A stretch of 64,000 nt of DNA from Henricia sp. BOLD:AAB3569. Taxonomy: Eukaryota > Echinodermata > Asteroidea > Spinulosida > Echinasteridae. The notes below the pieces were generated by a model. That model was given only the letters and a program-made list of their open reading frames with translations. It ran no database searches and was not told where the DNA came from. This document shows, piece after piece, positions 22,701-35,546 of the stretch (its first letter is position 1; every line of letters begins with the position of its first letter). The position numbers and the translations under genes are program-made. The stretch is from contig JBBELK010000068.1 of assembly GCA_037783545.1 (NCBI GenBank), positions 1,860,001 through 1,924,000 of the forward strand, given 5' to 3'.

Positions 22701-25151
22701 TCCCTGGTATTAAACGCACAGTTTTAAACCGGCCATGCACATTGTTCATTCCCTGAATGTGAATGCAGAACAGACCTGTATACCACCAACCGACCAGATG
22801 GTCGGTTGATTGGTGGACGTCTGACGCGGTGAAAACGCCTTGCAAAGTTCCCCGAAGAGTACGGAATTATTGCATCCGATCCCTAGACGTACACTACTAA
22901 TGTAGGCCTACTTGATAATTTATATTTCTGTAGCCAGTCTGCTGTCATATAGCTGTATATAGGCTATAGAAAAAAAATCGTTCCACATTTCCAGCAAATT
23001 GTCTTGTAATTCTCACGTTAATTTCAGAGTTATGTCATCAAGATTTTGGCCTCTTTCCTACCTCTGAAAGGGTATAAATACATGTCCTGTCCATTATAAA
23101 ATCGAAAGCAGAAATTATGTCTATAATAGAGGAACTTCAAATTGCTAATTTGAAATTTGTCAATTACATGGTATACGGGCAAACGTAACAATATTATAAA
23201 CATTACCTGATATGTTTGTTGTAATACATGTAATTCGTTCAAGCATTGGTCAGTTTTTGTTTTTATTATGAAAAACCGATTACAATTGGTTGGATCAATG
23301 ACGGCTTTGCCAACGTGTTTCTGATTATGGTTGCGAAAACTGGGCTACTAGGACGTGGACCCGAGATTTTAAAGTTTGCCTCACGAAATTCCATTTGTTG
23401 AATCAGACACTCTCAAAGGACCGATGATCTACTCTGAAAACTATCGACAAAAATGCATGTGTGCTGGCATGTTAATCTCAACCAATCTGGCCACAATATG
23501 AAACCCATTATCCCGCCAACAAAAATCATTTTGGTTACGTTGCCATTGGGAAAGAAATGCGGTCTGACATGTGACACAAAAGGTCCGAGGACAAACGCTG
23601 TCATCAGCGTGTTCCGACGGGACTCGTCCCCCGGCAGAAAGTCATCACCTCCCCGCGTCTCCAGTGGAGCGTTCATGCTCGTCCGGGGAACCACATCGGT
23701 ACAGATTCAATCCTTCTTATAAATAGATGCGACGTGTTTGTCATCAACGTTTTTTGGAGTAGAATTTTGGTCGGAGGATATTCATTCCCAAGCATTGCAA
23801 TATGCGTCGACCTATGTTTCTGATTTATTTTATGGAAGCAATACTTGAAATGTCCAGGTATTAATTTTACTATTTCTACATGATGTCGCTCTGTTTCGTT
23901 TAGGTGCCGCGACGTCCACATTGGGTAATTGGCAATTTAAGTAGATAAAGTCGGGACATCTGTTTCGCAAAAAGTAATTTCTCTGTGATCACCGCGCGGT
24001 GAACTGCCGTAACTCGACATCATTTTTACCCGGCGTAGTCCACTCTCCACATTGCAATGCGTTAAAGGTAATAACATGATTGAGTTTGTCGTCATGTTCA
24101 GACATATAGGTTGCACTTAATGACCAAAGGGGTGTTCATGGATGTTGGGATTTTAGAAATCCGCACATGAAATTTAAAATCCTGAAATTAGACACCCAAC
24201 CAAGTGTCGGGCCATGGTAAAAACATGGTTTGAACTAGGCTTGAGCAAATTTTTTGTGTAATCGATTATCGCGATTCCATCTTTTGAAGGAATCGATTCT
24301 TATTATCTTAGCGATTACAGGAAGTACCCGGCGATTCTGAATGTTAACAGATACAGAAATTACAAAATTCCAGGAAATTTCTAGTGTTTTGTCTCAGGTT
24401 TGCAAGATATTTTTGTTTGGAAAATTGAATCGATTCCAATGGAATCGCGATTCCTAGTGGATCGGAAATTTTTGGAATCGATTCAAAAACTGTTTTGAGA
24501 AATATTGGTGTAATGTGTACCTCCGACCGTGCGAAACTCGCCTAGAGATTTATGCGTCCCCTGGCGGTACGGTATCAGTGCAAAGTTTGCTTACGGAATA
24601 GCTTGATAGCTTTCGGAAATCACTGCCACGTGTAAGCGGACCAAATTGGTTCCTCGTTTTAAGGACTGTCAGGGCGCGCACGAGGACATTATAGTTCAGT
24701 TCAATCTCAGAGTATAGGCAGATGCACTAAAATTGCTGTACATAAAAACAGCTTTCCTATGGCTTGGCGAAATTGTCTTGTTTTGTGGAATTACAAGATA
24801 TAGGCTAAAGTCAGACAACGCGTTCATGTCTATTGTAAAACAATTATCATTTGTGATCTGTTGTGTTATATCCTTGGTTAGGCGTCCACGTGAGGTACGC
24901 TGGGGTAGCGCGCCACTGCATGCCACGGACAACTGCATGCCGTGTTAGCTCACGCCCTATGGAATATCGATGAACGCCTGACCAAGGATGTGTTATGAAG
25001 TGACTGAACATGATGTACGACTGTCACAACATGGTCACAATAACCACGGATAAAGCCTGATACGATTGTACATATCCAAGTAATAAATTATGACTGATGA
25101 TTTTAATGACATCCACAGACGGCCCAGAATGCTGTTTTCTTTGCCAGTTAA
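22701..25151. other. No gene recognised
   Basis: Holds a GGAATCGATTCC cluster at 24260-24490. Overlapping frames on both strands at 23413-23722 look coding-like, but splice signals and domains could not be supported. Confidence 0.35.
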
Positions 25152-25536
25152 AGTTGCACAGTCCGATTTTAGCGTCAAATTTTTTTTGAAGCTAAATTGC
25201 TGTTTTTCTAGAATAGAAAAAGTCATCAGCTTTCATTTGGTACCATGAACGTAAAAATCCGTCAAGGATTAATGCCAGTCGATTAAAAACAAGAAATCAC
25301 AACTCATAAGGCCCTGTCTGTTATTCGACAGGGTTATGACGTGTACTAAAGCGTACGCGCACATGTACAACACGTGAAGCCCGTTTCAAGAAAAAGGCTT
25401 GTATCTCCAATTCCCGACGTCGGAAATTTAAGTGTTTTTATATCTTTCGTTACAGAGACACGTAAACCTTCTAAATTCGTTCGCTTGTGTGAATTATTTT
25501 TTATAATCTTTTCACCCAAACACGGACAGTGCAACT
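25152..25536 (-). mobile_element. TTAA-flanked MITE family C, copy 1
   Basis: Ends AGTTGCACAGTCCG and CGGACAGTGCAACT abut TTAA on both sides (25148-25151 and 25537-25540). Inverted relative to copy 2 at 58248-58668, sharing AATTCCCGACGTCGG and GGATTAATGCCAGTCGATTA. TTAA duplication is the hallmark of piggyBac-type transposition. The element is far too short to encode a transposase. Confidence 0.9.
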
Positions 25537-25960
25537 TTAACAAAATGTTAATTCAGAGCGCGGGAAACATGATGAAGCATTATATAAATACATGGTGTCC
25601 CAAAAATGTCCAGGCCAAACCAGGCAACCCTAGAATCTAGGTTTCCCTGGATCCTGGTGGGAAATCTTCTAAATACATGAAAAATAGTCTTTATTATTAC
25701 ATGTATCAAAATCAGACTGAAATGGAGCAAGGCAAGTGATTGCCTTTTGACTTATCCCAAACTGGGCGGCCAGTTCTTGTTGTGAAATAATCAGATCTAG
25801 TTCATAGACTGTGACTTGTGCTGCACAAACAATGACATAACTCATGATTGTCTTGACTGATTTTGATGAAATAAAGACTATTTTGCATGTAAGAAGATCC
25901 AGGGAAACCTTGATTCTCAGGCCGTTTGGTTTGGCCTAAACATTGTTTGGGACACCTTGC

Positions 25961-26092
25961 TATAGACCGTATCGAATAGCCGCCATTTCGTGGGGCGGTT
26001 TCGTTGTTCCTTGAGGACATGCATGGTTGCACATATTGGTTTAAGTAACAAAAGGTGCCCCACGAAATGGCGGCTATTCGATACGGTCTATA
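25961..26092. mobile_element. TATAGACCGTATCG MITE, copy 1
   Basis: 132 bp. Both ends read TATAGACCGTATCGAATAGC toward the centre and continue as CGCCATTTCGTGGG. The central part includes TTGAGGACATGCATGG. Two more copies are at 39706-39819 (truncated) and 40050-40196. Confidence 0.92.
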
Positions 26093-26700
26093 GCTACAGA
26101 GAGGATGAAATTTGGTCCCTTGCACACCAATATATAGCATCTGGTGGGAAAATTTGCACAAATACCAGATACGATATAGTATAAAACAGATATGCTACAA
26201 ACATGACAAAGGAGCATAAGCATAATATTAGGTCATATGGCAAATATTCTCTCTTTGGTCACTATAGCTTGGCCTATATCAACTGTCTCATGTTTGAAGA
26301 GTTCAATATTTACTTCAGCCAAACAGATTGTCATTTTGCCATTGTTTAATGCTGTACAACATATATTTTTGTTAGTATCGTGGTAATTTTTGTTAGTATA
26401 CATTCCAGATTTGTAGTTGCAAACGATTAGAGTACCTGTATGGTATGTGCTTGGGAGAAACTGCCTCGAGGCTAAATCGTATCAATAATTTTTTATCACT
26501 GATGCATATACTACCTCCATGGCTACACGATGCATCATTATTGGTTACCCCAAAATGTCATGAACTTTAGAAGTGTAGGCCCTACATATAAATGTATTTG
26601 CACAAAAGCCCCCATCCCAGAGCATGTAGGCCTAGAGTGACGGGCCCTGACCGTGTCACGAGGGTTGGGTTAGGTTGGGGAAAAATAACCGAAAGTCACA

Positions 26701-26706
26701 ACTTAC
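26701..26706 (-). other. Splice donor of bHLH exon 1
   Basis: On the minus strand the exon ends CCGCG and the intron starts GTAAGT, a perfect consensus donor. Confidence 0.8.
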
Positions 26707-27246
26707 CGCGGTTTTGGCGCTGGACCTGACATGACTGAGACAGAAGGTACAGATTACACGGGGCCCCTGGTCCTGCCTGCTCATCGTGTTCCGGTGCATG
26801 CACGGCTGCTCCATGTCTTCGTCCCCCACCATCAGCACGGTCCCGAGATGGCTGATGTAGCTGGTAGCAAGCCTCAAAGTCTCGATTTTAGACAGTTTAC
26901 GGTTTTTCGGTTCGGTAGGTATCAGATCTCTGAGCGTGATGAAAGCTGAGTTGACGCTGTGCGTGCGGTCGCGTTCCCGGGCATTGGCCGCGACGCGCGG
27001 TTGCCTTCCCCCAGGCTGAAGTCCCATTGACTCGTCTTCGACTTCGGGCCCGCTCTGGCTGGATTTGGACTTGCGTCGCCGGCCTTTTGGACTGTTGTTG
27101 TTGTTGTTGCCTCCTCTGGTGTTATGTTTCTTGCCATCGTGATCTGATCTGTCCGTAGAGCAGGAGCTTTCGCTACCGGAGCCTAGCTCCTCGCACATCT
27201 CTGCCTCGGCCGCTGCAAATACCTCGTCCAGTTTTCGCTTCGACAT
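26707..27246 (-). CDS. Scleraxis/Paraxis (TCF15)-family bHLH transcription factor, exon 1
   Basis: First coding exon of a class A twist-group bHLH factor that would bind E-box DNA as a heterodimer with E proteins; in vertebrates Scleraxis and TCF15 act in tendon and somite mesoderm. The exon has 180 codons and ends in phase 0. Residues 1-80 are acidic, then Ser- and Lys/Arg-rich, with an Asn run at 47-51. The bHLH spans about 84-138: basic region [13 protein letters not shown], helix 1 SAFITLRDL, loop IPTEPKNRK, helix 2 [17 protein letters not shown]. The loop and helix 2 are diagnostic for this subfamily. Residues 165-170 (ICTFCL) match the conserved tail just before the vertebrate exon boundary. 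Frame readthrough past 26707 is intronic. The second exon was not found. Scleraxis versus TCF15 identity is unresolved. Confidence 0.93.
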
Positions 27247-28541
27247 TGCTGCTTTCTTTGCTCGACCGCCGTAGAGACAATTTCTCGTGTTGGAGCTAAA
27301 ACGTCGGTGATAGTTTCAATCAAGCAAGAGTTTAAAAAGCCTACAGGAATACACGATTTATTTTAAGCAGTTCAGTTTGCTGAAATATCCGGGACCACCT
27401 TTTCAGCCAGACAGTAATTGTTCAACTATCTTGTCTGGTATAGATGCCTTAGAATGCTATATCACACAAAATGCAATTTAAAATTGGCGGTAAAATACTA
27501 GCCGGCCAGAAATATCACAGACTGGCAAAGCAACCAACGGAACACAACGCCAGCGGGAGCAAACGATAACTATGATGGGGTCGCTAGGCCACAGTAGACG
27601 GTAGGTCATCAGCCTCTCTCACTCGCAAGATGTTTCGCACCGTAACCTTTACCGAACGGGAAATGAACGGTTATATGCCGATCGCAACCTTGTATACACA
27701 ACACCGGCGGTGTGTTTGTAGTATCCGACGCACACACGGCTCGTAAATCAAAGCGCGCCTCGCGGGTCTGATCACGGGATCTATGACCGAACATATACAC
27801 GGCCAGGACGCATCAGGACTGAAGTGTTGTGTGATTGGTTGGTGAACGTTACTTGTGCGTGTACTACAAGCTTAAGTGGCCAATGGGGGTTCAATGGGCG
27901 GAAAACTGCTGTTTTAGACGCAATATGATTGGTTTAAAAATCAAAACAACAAAATGGCCATACTTGATTGAATGACCACGAATGATGGAAATAGGATATC
28001 TTCACGTACACACAGTTTTTTTCGACAAACGTATAAACAAACATTTTTGTAAAGTCTCTGACCAATGCGAAACGCTCTTAATGACGTCATTTCAAGCAGC
28101 GGGGTTTTATTGGTGAAATCCTCAAAACTGTGTTGTAAATATTTCAACGAAATATTACCACCACAACCCTTAAATAACCTTGACAGCCAAATACTGGCGG
28201 AAACTGAGGCTGTTCAACCAGGAAACGAAAGGCATAATTTGTGGTAACTTTTGCGAAAAATCTAATTTTATTAATCTATCGCATGACTCCTCACTGGGAA
28301 TGAATCACGACTTGAAACAGCAAACAAACAAACAAACTACATGTAAAAAGTATAGACCTATAAGCGATCACATCAAAGTAACTGTAGATTTGAAAATGGT
28401 ACTCTTATTATTACGTCGGACGCCGTAAAGTAAACCTTCATAGTCCCTTCGTACTGCAGTGTCTCCACATAAAAGGCTATAAAAATGGATTTTATAATAC
28501 ATCCTGTGATTTTTACCACTACATAATTTTAGTGTTCTTGA
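27247..28541. other. Upstream region of the bHLH gene
   Basis: Presumed 5' UTR, promoter and upstream sequence of the minus-strand bHLH gene. No obvious TATA box near the ATG, and no other gene recognised. Confidence 0.4.
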
Positions 28542-28885
28542 AATTTATTGCCGCAGGAGTTCCATATACTTAATCCCGTTGGCAAGTGCGTTTATCTACA
28601 TGGACGGCCATTTCATATCCAAAATTTATTACCGCAGGCGTTCCATACACTTAATGTTGTTGGGCATGCATAAGTTGTAGATAACCGATCACGTGATGCA
28701 CTTACGACTAATCAGATGACGAGTAATTGTTCCAGATCCATGAATATTTAATACAAGTATGTTTATATGGACGACTTTGTCATAATACAAAATTTATTAC
28801 CGCAGGCATTCCATACACTTAATCTTGTTGCTTGTGCATAATTTGCAAATAACCGACCACGTGATACACTTAAGACCAATCAGGG
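28542..28885 (+). repeat. Three imperfect tandem units (AAATTTATTACCGCAGG)
   Basis: Units begin near 28542, 28621 and 28790, each with AAATTTATT(G/A)CCGCAGG followed by TTCCATA(T/C)ACTTAAT. The last two share about 170 bp including CCGA(T/C)CACGTGAT; the first is internally deleted. Confidence 0.85.
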
Positions 28886-31099
28886 TGACTAATATAATTG
28901 CTCCAGATTGATAAATTGCATTTAACAGACAAGTAGGCCTAATGTGTGTATCTATGGAAGACCCTTATCATTGACAAAAATGAGCCCACGTTGGCACCAG
29001 AAAGGCGTTTCGGCAAGAAATGTTGCATAAAGCCCACAGTCTGGCCCCGGGAGACGGGGCCACGACCGGCAATTTATAGAACGCGGATAAAACGGTCGCC
29101 CGCTATTCCGGTAGTCATCAATCAATATTAATCCGCCGATTTATATGCGTAGAACGCAAAATACTGGCCTAATATCCTTCACTTTTCCCAGTCTATTTTA
29201 ACTTCTACCAGGATTTCTTTCGTCGGCTGGTGACGACGGTTGTTGATGATTATTTGGGCTCGATATTGACAAGGGACTTCTGGCCGTCGAAACTCATTTT
29301 TGGTGACGATTACCAAACCTCCTATTTCAGCTACCTCAAACTCCGACTATGGTTGGACTTTACTCGCTTTTAAAGCCCCAATTCCGATGGTTTTAGCTGT
29401 GGCCAAGGCTTTGGTTCGCCCACGAGACGCGTGCACTTTCCTCGAGGGTTAAACCCTAGGAAATGAACAAGGTGATCGTGTGGGATCAAGGCTTGTTTTT
29501 GTAGCCGACCCTCTAGAGTCATTTCCATAATCGAGTCGGCCAAATGCTGTCACTGGATTTGTTGGTATCAAATCGGCTGCGTGGTTATCCGCAAATAGAA
29601 GGATAGGATCGCCCGTCTACATTGTAACCCTGCACGAATTTGCTTTTGGTATAAGCCGCGTGTACAAAAATGCAAGATTTCATTTTAGAAAAAAAATGCT
29701 TTTATCCATTGCTGTTGGTTTTCCTTTTCCTTCACCGCCCGCCGCACGTTTCCTCGGGGCGAGTTCCGATGTGATACCAGAATTTGCCCAAATGACCAAT
29801 TCATGGCTGCCGCGGTGCCACGGTGTCTACCCCAGCAAAACCCCGGCAGTTCCTGGCATCGTTCAAAACCTCATCATCGGGAGCCGTGCAGGGCTCACGT
29901 GCACTTTATAGCGGCTGTTGTGACACGTACGAGGACCTGGCTCTCGCTAAAAGACGTGTTTGCAACCGGATACCCAGCCTTGATTCTCACGCTTAAAAAG
30001 CTGTAACCTTGCGGGACAAACTGCTCAAGACAAAATCGATAAAAGTACATGTACACTGTTTTGGGGAAACTTTTAAAAATGCCTACTTGTCTTCAGACGT
30101 GCGTCGTTCATGCATGGAGGAAGAACATGTTTCTTCCTCCATGGTTCATGTAACTATACTGTCGATTAAATGCAAACGATGGCAAGTTAAAGGGGAATCG
30201 TACTCGAGAAACAAAAGCTGTTGTGCTCAACTTAACCACATCTCGTAAATTCGATATAATTTTCCGAATGCTGAAAAAATTAAACATTTCTAATCATTCG
30301 TTTATACAAGGTATAAATAAGCATAATGTTTGCATATTTGTTGGGTATTACTTTTAATAAATTATATATGAAAATATCAGTTAAAGTAGTTGTTAAGATT
30401 TGTCCAGAAAATGGATTTAAAATACTTCCCCAAAATACTATCCATGGGAAGAAAACAGACAATTAGCAATCTCCAATTTGGATGTGGAAGCAAAAAGGGT
30501 TGGTGTAATGACTGCATTGCTCAATATGTAACCGGATAATTAGTGCACAGAACATTGGTGCATGGTTTTTGATGAAATCCTTGAAAATATACGGATTGAG
30601 AACGCGGAATTTCAGTATGGTATACAATGAGAAAAAATAATAATTATGATATCAAAATCTGGTGATCTGCAAATAATTTTGAGTAGTATTACGTTTTAAC
30701 CATTTTTGCAAGCAAAGCTAATTTCTTCCAGGTGGGGTCGCTAAAGTGTACGGTGACACTGGCTGCAAAGTTTGATAAGATGTGCGGTATTGGTGCGGAA
30801 AATTAAACCTGAAACACGGATGAGGGACCCGCTAAACCGCAGCAAATGGAATCAGTTGCTCGCGGTATATAAGGTCAACTATGAAGCCGGGAAGTTGACA
30901 GATGAGTACAGGATCGTCTCCTGGTGTGCACTTTAAAGTTTCACTGAACGAAAATGCCTATACCACTTTTGTGAAACTTGAAGAAACAAAATTCACAAAA
31001 GTGGTCGAAAAGTCACACAACTCGTAACCTAGAAAGTGATACATGTACATACACAAAAATGGTTGTAGCTGATTCTCTGCGATAAATTTCTAAAAGTTT
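28886..31099. other. No gene recognised
   Basis: Mostly unique. The segment at about 30400-30530 is a diverged inverted relative of about 34280-34430 (shared CCATGG-AAGAAAAC and TTGGATGTG words), and CTTCCTCCATGG at 30130 recurs near 31890, 34565 and 35990. Confidence 0.4.
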
Positions 31100-31410
31100 T
31101 AAGGTAGAGCACAGTCATGATTGGTTACAAACTTTTTAAAATGGCGTTATTTAAAAACCTATGTCGAGAAAACTGCCATGTAGAAATTTCAGCCACATGC
31201 AGTAATACTTCAGAAAACCCGAAAATCCATGATGCATGTTTTGTGTGTGTGAATGAATGCTATAAAAGTTGTTTGCAAACAACTTTTTAAAAAAAAGACC
31301 GCCTTCAGTTTGCAATTTCTCCCAGAAAAGTACCATGATTTTACAGGGAACAAATCATGTGGTGTTTGTTACCACTGCAATCAATAGTCGTCTTTTTTCT
31401 TGTCAACCCG
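31100..31410 (+). repeat. Dispersed repeat L, copy 2
   Basis: Shares TGTAGAAATTTCAGCCA, GCAGTAATACT, CAGTTTGCAATTTCTC and TCATGTGGTGTTTG with 42040-42720 and, more diverged, with 10265-10560. Confidence 0.75.
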
Positions 31411-31435
31411 TAAAGTAAATTTTTGGGTATATTAA

Positions 31436-31793
31436 AGGAGTGTGACCAGATCACTTTTTTTTACCCATAACTCCCCGGGACTTACCTTATGGGTCATGAG
31501 ATTTTTATATCATAACATCCGTTATATTTTTCTGATTACGAAACTGAAACTCCCGCGCTTCTAGGCCGCATATTTCCGAGGATATCGTCGAAAATCCACC
31601 GATTATTTGTAAACTAATTTTCCAGTATCAACGTTTATCCGCTATAAGCCGACTCGATATTTTTTTACTGCAATTGCGAATGTTTTCGAGTTTTTGGGAC
31701 ATGGGAGGTGTGTATGGGAGTTACTTGATAATATTGGTAAGTTACATCGAAAACTATTTTCCAGAAACTCTGGTCACGCTCCTTTAACTGCAA
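31436..31793 (+). mobile_element. TTAA-flanked MITE family A, copy 1
   Basis: Ends AGGAGTGTGACCAGA and TCTGGTCACGCTCCT sit between TTAA at 31432-31435 and 31794-31797. 358 bp. Copy 2 (36087-36445) is nearly identical throughout and in the same orientation, so both moved recently. No transposase; the long frame in copy 2 is a shadow. Confidence 0.93.
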
Positions 31794-32280
31794 ATGATGT
31801 ATTTGAGCTTTAAATTATTCAGATTGAGCAAAATTCAAATGACTGGATTGGGATTCGAAGTACTTTTACTTTTAGAAGCATGTTTCCTTCCTCCATGATA
31901 GAAGTATCAAAACGTCAAGCAGCCATTAGTAATTGTATTTAAAAAATGACGTCGACGAATGTCTTGCCCGGGGTTTCCTCGACATACCGGCTCCTCGATA
32001 ATTATCGCTAGCAGCGCGCAGTACTCATGCCTGCCGTAAATCACTCAATCCGCACGGTGGGCGACGAGTGACCGCGCGCCGCTCGCCGCCCGTAAACAAA
32101 TTACCTCGGGTATTACAGCGGGATTAGCGCAAGGGGCCGACGACGCAGTCCCGATATGCTATATAACAACTCGTCTTTCGGTGGGAATTTGTTAAATGAT
32201 TCAATTGCAGTTTAAAAAGGTGAATGGATGAATTCTAAAATTAAAATTGATTTTGATAGACCACCTATGATTTCGTACGC

Positions 32281-32515
32281 TGGGGGGAGGAGGGAGGGGG
32301 GGGGTGGTGCGGACGCATAGCTCAAACGAGTTCCGCAATTTTGTTTTGTTTTTGTTTTGTTTTAATGATACCTGCAAGTTATTTACGGATCTCTGCTGTT
32401 GTCAAGCAAGATCCTATAGGGCCTATCTGATTGAAATATATGCCAAATTTCAGGGGAAAACATCGAGAGGGGGGTGTAAGGCACCAGCCACCACCCCCCT
32501 CCCCCACCCCCCAAA
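32281..32515 (+). repeat. G-tract/C-tract bounded repeat, copy 2
   Basis: Related to 4835-5088: GGGGGGGGTGG at the left, CACCCCCCTCCCCCACCCCC at the right, with ATCTCTGCTGTTGTCAAG in the core. Confidence 0.75.
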
Positions 32516-33131
32516 AATAACATGTCTTTAGGACCTGCCAAAATGAACATTTAATCGCAAAATTGTTAATGATGTTATATACCTGTCCCTATATATCCTG
32601 CGAATTTATAAGAAAATACCTACGTAGTTTCAACACATTTACACGTCTGAGCCGACTTGAACCGTTCCCACACCTAAAATTACACTAAAACCAAATGTTT
32701 TCATAACTTTGAACGCATAAACAAACGAAATCCCAAGACACTACGAGTTGACCAAAACAAGAGACCAAGGCTGCCCAACACACCTGCCTGGACTCTGCGA
32801 ATATTTCCCGGGGACCCATCTGCCCGCTGACCGCTGCTGATTTCAGCCTCCCGGAAACGCGCTCAATGAACATCGGAAATAGGAATCAATCAATTACTGC
32901 CGGTTGGTTATCTTCAAGTGGTCCACTTTGTTTTCTGATTATTTACAGGTGTATGTAGTATCCACATCTGTAACACCTTGCATCGCTAATATCTGGCACA
33001 TTGTTTTAAATCTGATAAAATTATATGAACACATGACTGCGTTGCGACTTGTTAAAGGCCCATTGTTTTATTTGCAACAACAGCGTACTATACAGAGTAC
33101 ACCAGTGAACATTTTCCCTGCGCTTTAGCAA

Positions 33132-33760
33132 TTCTTGGGTTTCACTTGGCTTGACAACCGGTTGCTATCCGCCATTACTGTGTCCATACCATGGCACGCC
33201 AAAGCGAAATTAAACACTGATAATTTAATGTTGACTCATATTTTCGCAAATGTTGTTCAAGAAAAAAAAGGTTGGCATAACTTTGAAATGTTGATAGACT
33301 GTTTGAAATTGGCATACTGTGCTTTTGTTGGCAAGTTTTAAAAAATGTTAAGACTTGTTTTTCAGGGTTGATGGCAAAATTATCAGTGTTGAATTATTTT
33401 CGCTTTGGCGTGCCATACGTGTGACGTCAACAATTATCATATCCGCCATTACTGTGTCCGTATTTATGGCACGCCAAAGCGGAAATAATTCAACACTGAT
33501 AGGCCTAGTTCTACCATCAATCCTGAAAAACAAGTCTCAACATTTTTAAAAACTTGCCAACAAAAGCACGGTCTGCCAGTTTCAAACAGTCTATCAACAT
33601 TTAAAAGTCATGCCAACCTTTTGTTTCTTGCGCAACATTTGCGAAAATATGCGTCAACATTAAGTTATCAGTGTTGAATTAGTTTTCGCTTTGCCGTGCC
33701 ATAGTATGGACACAGTAATGGCGGATATCAACCGTTGTCAAGCCAAGTGAAACCCAAGAA
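33132..33760. repeat. Palindromic element FB2, copy 3
   Basis: 629 bp with the same ends and nearly complete two-arm palindrome as 9618-10232. Its left flank (CCCTGCGCTTTAGCA) is the left part of the small MITE family seen at 3381-3549, so it appears to have landed in one. No long direct repeats flank this copy. Confidence 0.9.
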
Positions 33761-33911
33761 TAGACAAATTGAAAAACTGCATTTGTAATCGGTTTTGGGG
33801 GAACTAGTGTGCACCCCAAAACAAGTGTTGTGCCGTCGCTGAACACATGGCCAAGTTACCATAACGTCAGCATTTTTTTTCTGATGGCATAGGAATAAAT
33901 TGTTAATGTGA

Positions 33912-34080
33912 ATAGACAGCCGAAGTGTGACGTGCGTTCCCATGGTAATTGGCTCTAAACATCATGGCCGTCGGAAAAAGCACCATTGCAAAAGCACAGG
34001 GACACAGTTCAGTGATTTTTAGTGTAGGGCCATTGCCAAGGCAACTAACAAAAGATGACGTATTCACTTCGGCAGTCTAT
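33912..34080. repeat. MITE-like inverted repeat (ATAGACAGCCGAAGTG ends)
   Basis: Sibling of 7928-8073 in the opposite orientation. Ends ATAGACAGCCGAAGTG and CACTTCGGCAGTCTAT. Confidence 0.82.
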
Positions 34081-34092
34081 ACATCCGAAAAC

Positions 34093-34217
34093 CAATGACG
34101 TCACGGTATTGTTTACAGTTTTCATCAATGTTTTCTTATGGGAGAACGGAGGGTTGTACCCCACCTTCTCCCATAGAAAAGTATTGATGTAAACTATTAA
34201 CTAACCGTGACGTCATT
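34093..34217. repeat. Short foldback with CGTGACGTCATT ends
   Basis: AATGACGTCACGGT at the left pairs with ACCGTGACGTCATT at the right; arms continue through TTATGGGAGA / TCTCCCATA around a GGGTTGTACCCC centre. Confidence 0.85.
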
Positions 34218-35227
34218 ATGCATTGTTGCAATTTTCCATTTCTCAGGGTGACCTTAATGCCCAAGGGTTAAAAAAAGATCAATATTTCCAAGGATATTGT
34301 TTTAAAAATCCAGTTACATGAAACAGTGCAGGGATTACACCAACATTTCTGCTTTCACAATCACATCCAAATTAGAGATTGCAAATTTCCTGTTTTCTCC
34401 CCATGGATAGTATTTTGGGAAGGTATTTTATATGATTGTTAGGTTAGAACGAAATCAATCTTCTGGAAAAATCTGAACATAGTCAAGCTCTTTTATGAAA
34501 GTACTGAGGAGATACAAAGGCGGACCTATGAGAACACACACTCACCTGTTCGTCATTGGTTTCCTTCCTCCATGGTTTAGACGACACGAGGGATTTGAAA
34601 AATAACCAATTCTTTGTGGAAAAACAGTGGATGACAATAATGGGCGGGAAATTGAATTAATATCAAGAGTATTTTTCGAAAATAAAGGCTCTGTTTGTTT
34701 CCTTAACAGTTTACAGACGACGGGTAACCTTGGTGTTTTGACAGACGTAAAAATATAGAAATCACAAACATTTTTGTTGTTGTAAATTGAAATGAATGGA
34801 AGGAAATACTGAACCTCAGCGGGCATCGGGACAATCCGCCCCGGGGTTCCCGAAGCTTGCGCCCCGGTAGGAGATTTTACGATCTCGCTACAGGGGCGCC
34901 AAATTATTGGAGCCCCGACGCATTGCAAAACGACAAGAGTTTTCTGTTTTGGCCCGAGTCCGACACCGCTGTGCCTAATCGCGCTCGCATTTAATCATCG
35001 TCAGATTTATGAGCGGGATTTAGGCTTACTTTGTTGGTTTTCTTTTTAATCAACATTGCGGTTTTTTGTCAAAAGTGGTGGCCGCTGACTTAATAAAACT
35101 TGCTGATGGATCTATGCAGCTGGTGCATGCGAGTGCCGAGAATTGTCCTGAAAACGGTTGGTAAATAGCGCTAATTCTATTTTAACTGTGGATAAAACTC
35201 TGAGTGTTTTATCAAAGGCCATGCATG

Positions 35228-35500
35228 AGACGCGGTGATCTAGTGGATAGTGGTTCGAAGCCTGGTCATTACACCGCGTTGTGTCCCGGGACAAGACACT
35301 TCACTCCACAAATGGATAGCTCCATGCTCCACCCAGGTGTAGAAATGGGTACATGTACCAGCAAATACGGTTGGGGAAACCTAACCAATTGCTGGGGGTA
35401 GACCTGCGATGGACCGGCATCTCATCCAGGAGGAGTAGCAATGCTCCTATAGTCACTCCATGCCACAGAAACCGGGAATGAGTGCCGTATGAGCCAGCGT
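35228..35500 (+). mobile_element. Degenerate tRNA-SINE-like copy
   Basis: Box A-like TGATCTAGTGGATAG and box B-like GGTTCGAAGCC are only a few bases apart because the anticodon region is lost. GACAAGACACTTCACTCC follows in the body. Confidence 0.55.
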
Positions 35501-35546
35501 ATAGTAGGCTCGTAAACGACTGTATCATACGCAGATGGGTCATTCT

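Noticed and set aside
23413..23722. Overlapping frames on both strands with protein-like appearance
   Set aside because: No domain, no supported splice sites, and no way to choose a strand.
34542..34928. 128-codon minus-strand frame with a GC-rich 5' part
   Set aside because: No recognisable domain; the 3' part overlaps the dispersed CTTCCTCCATGG repeat.
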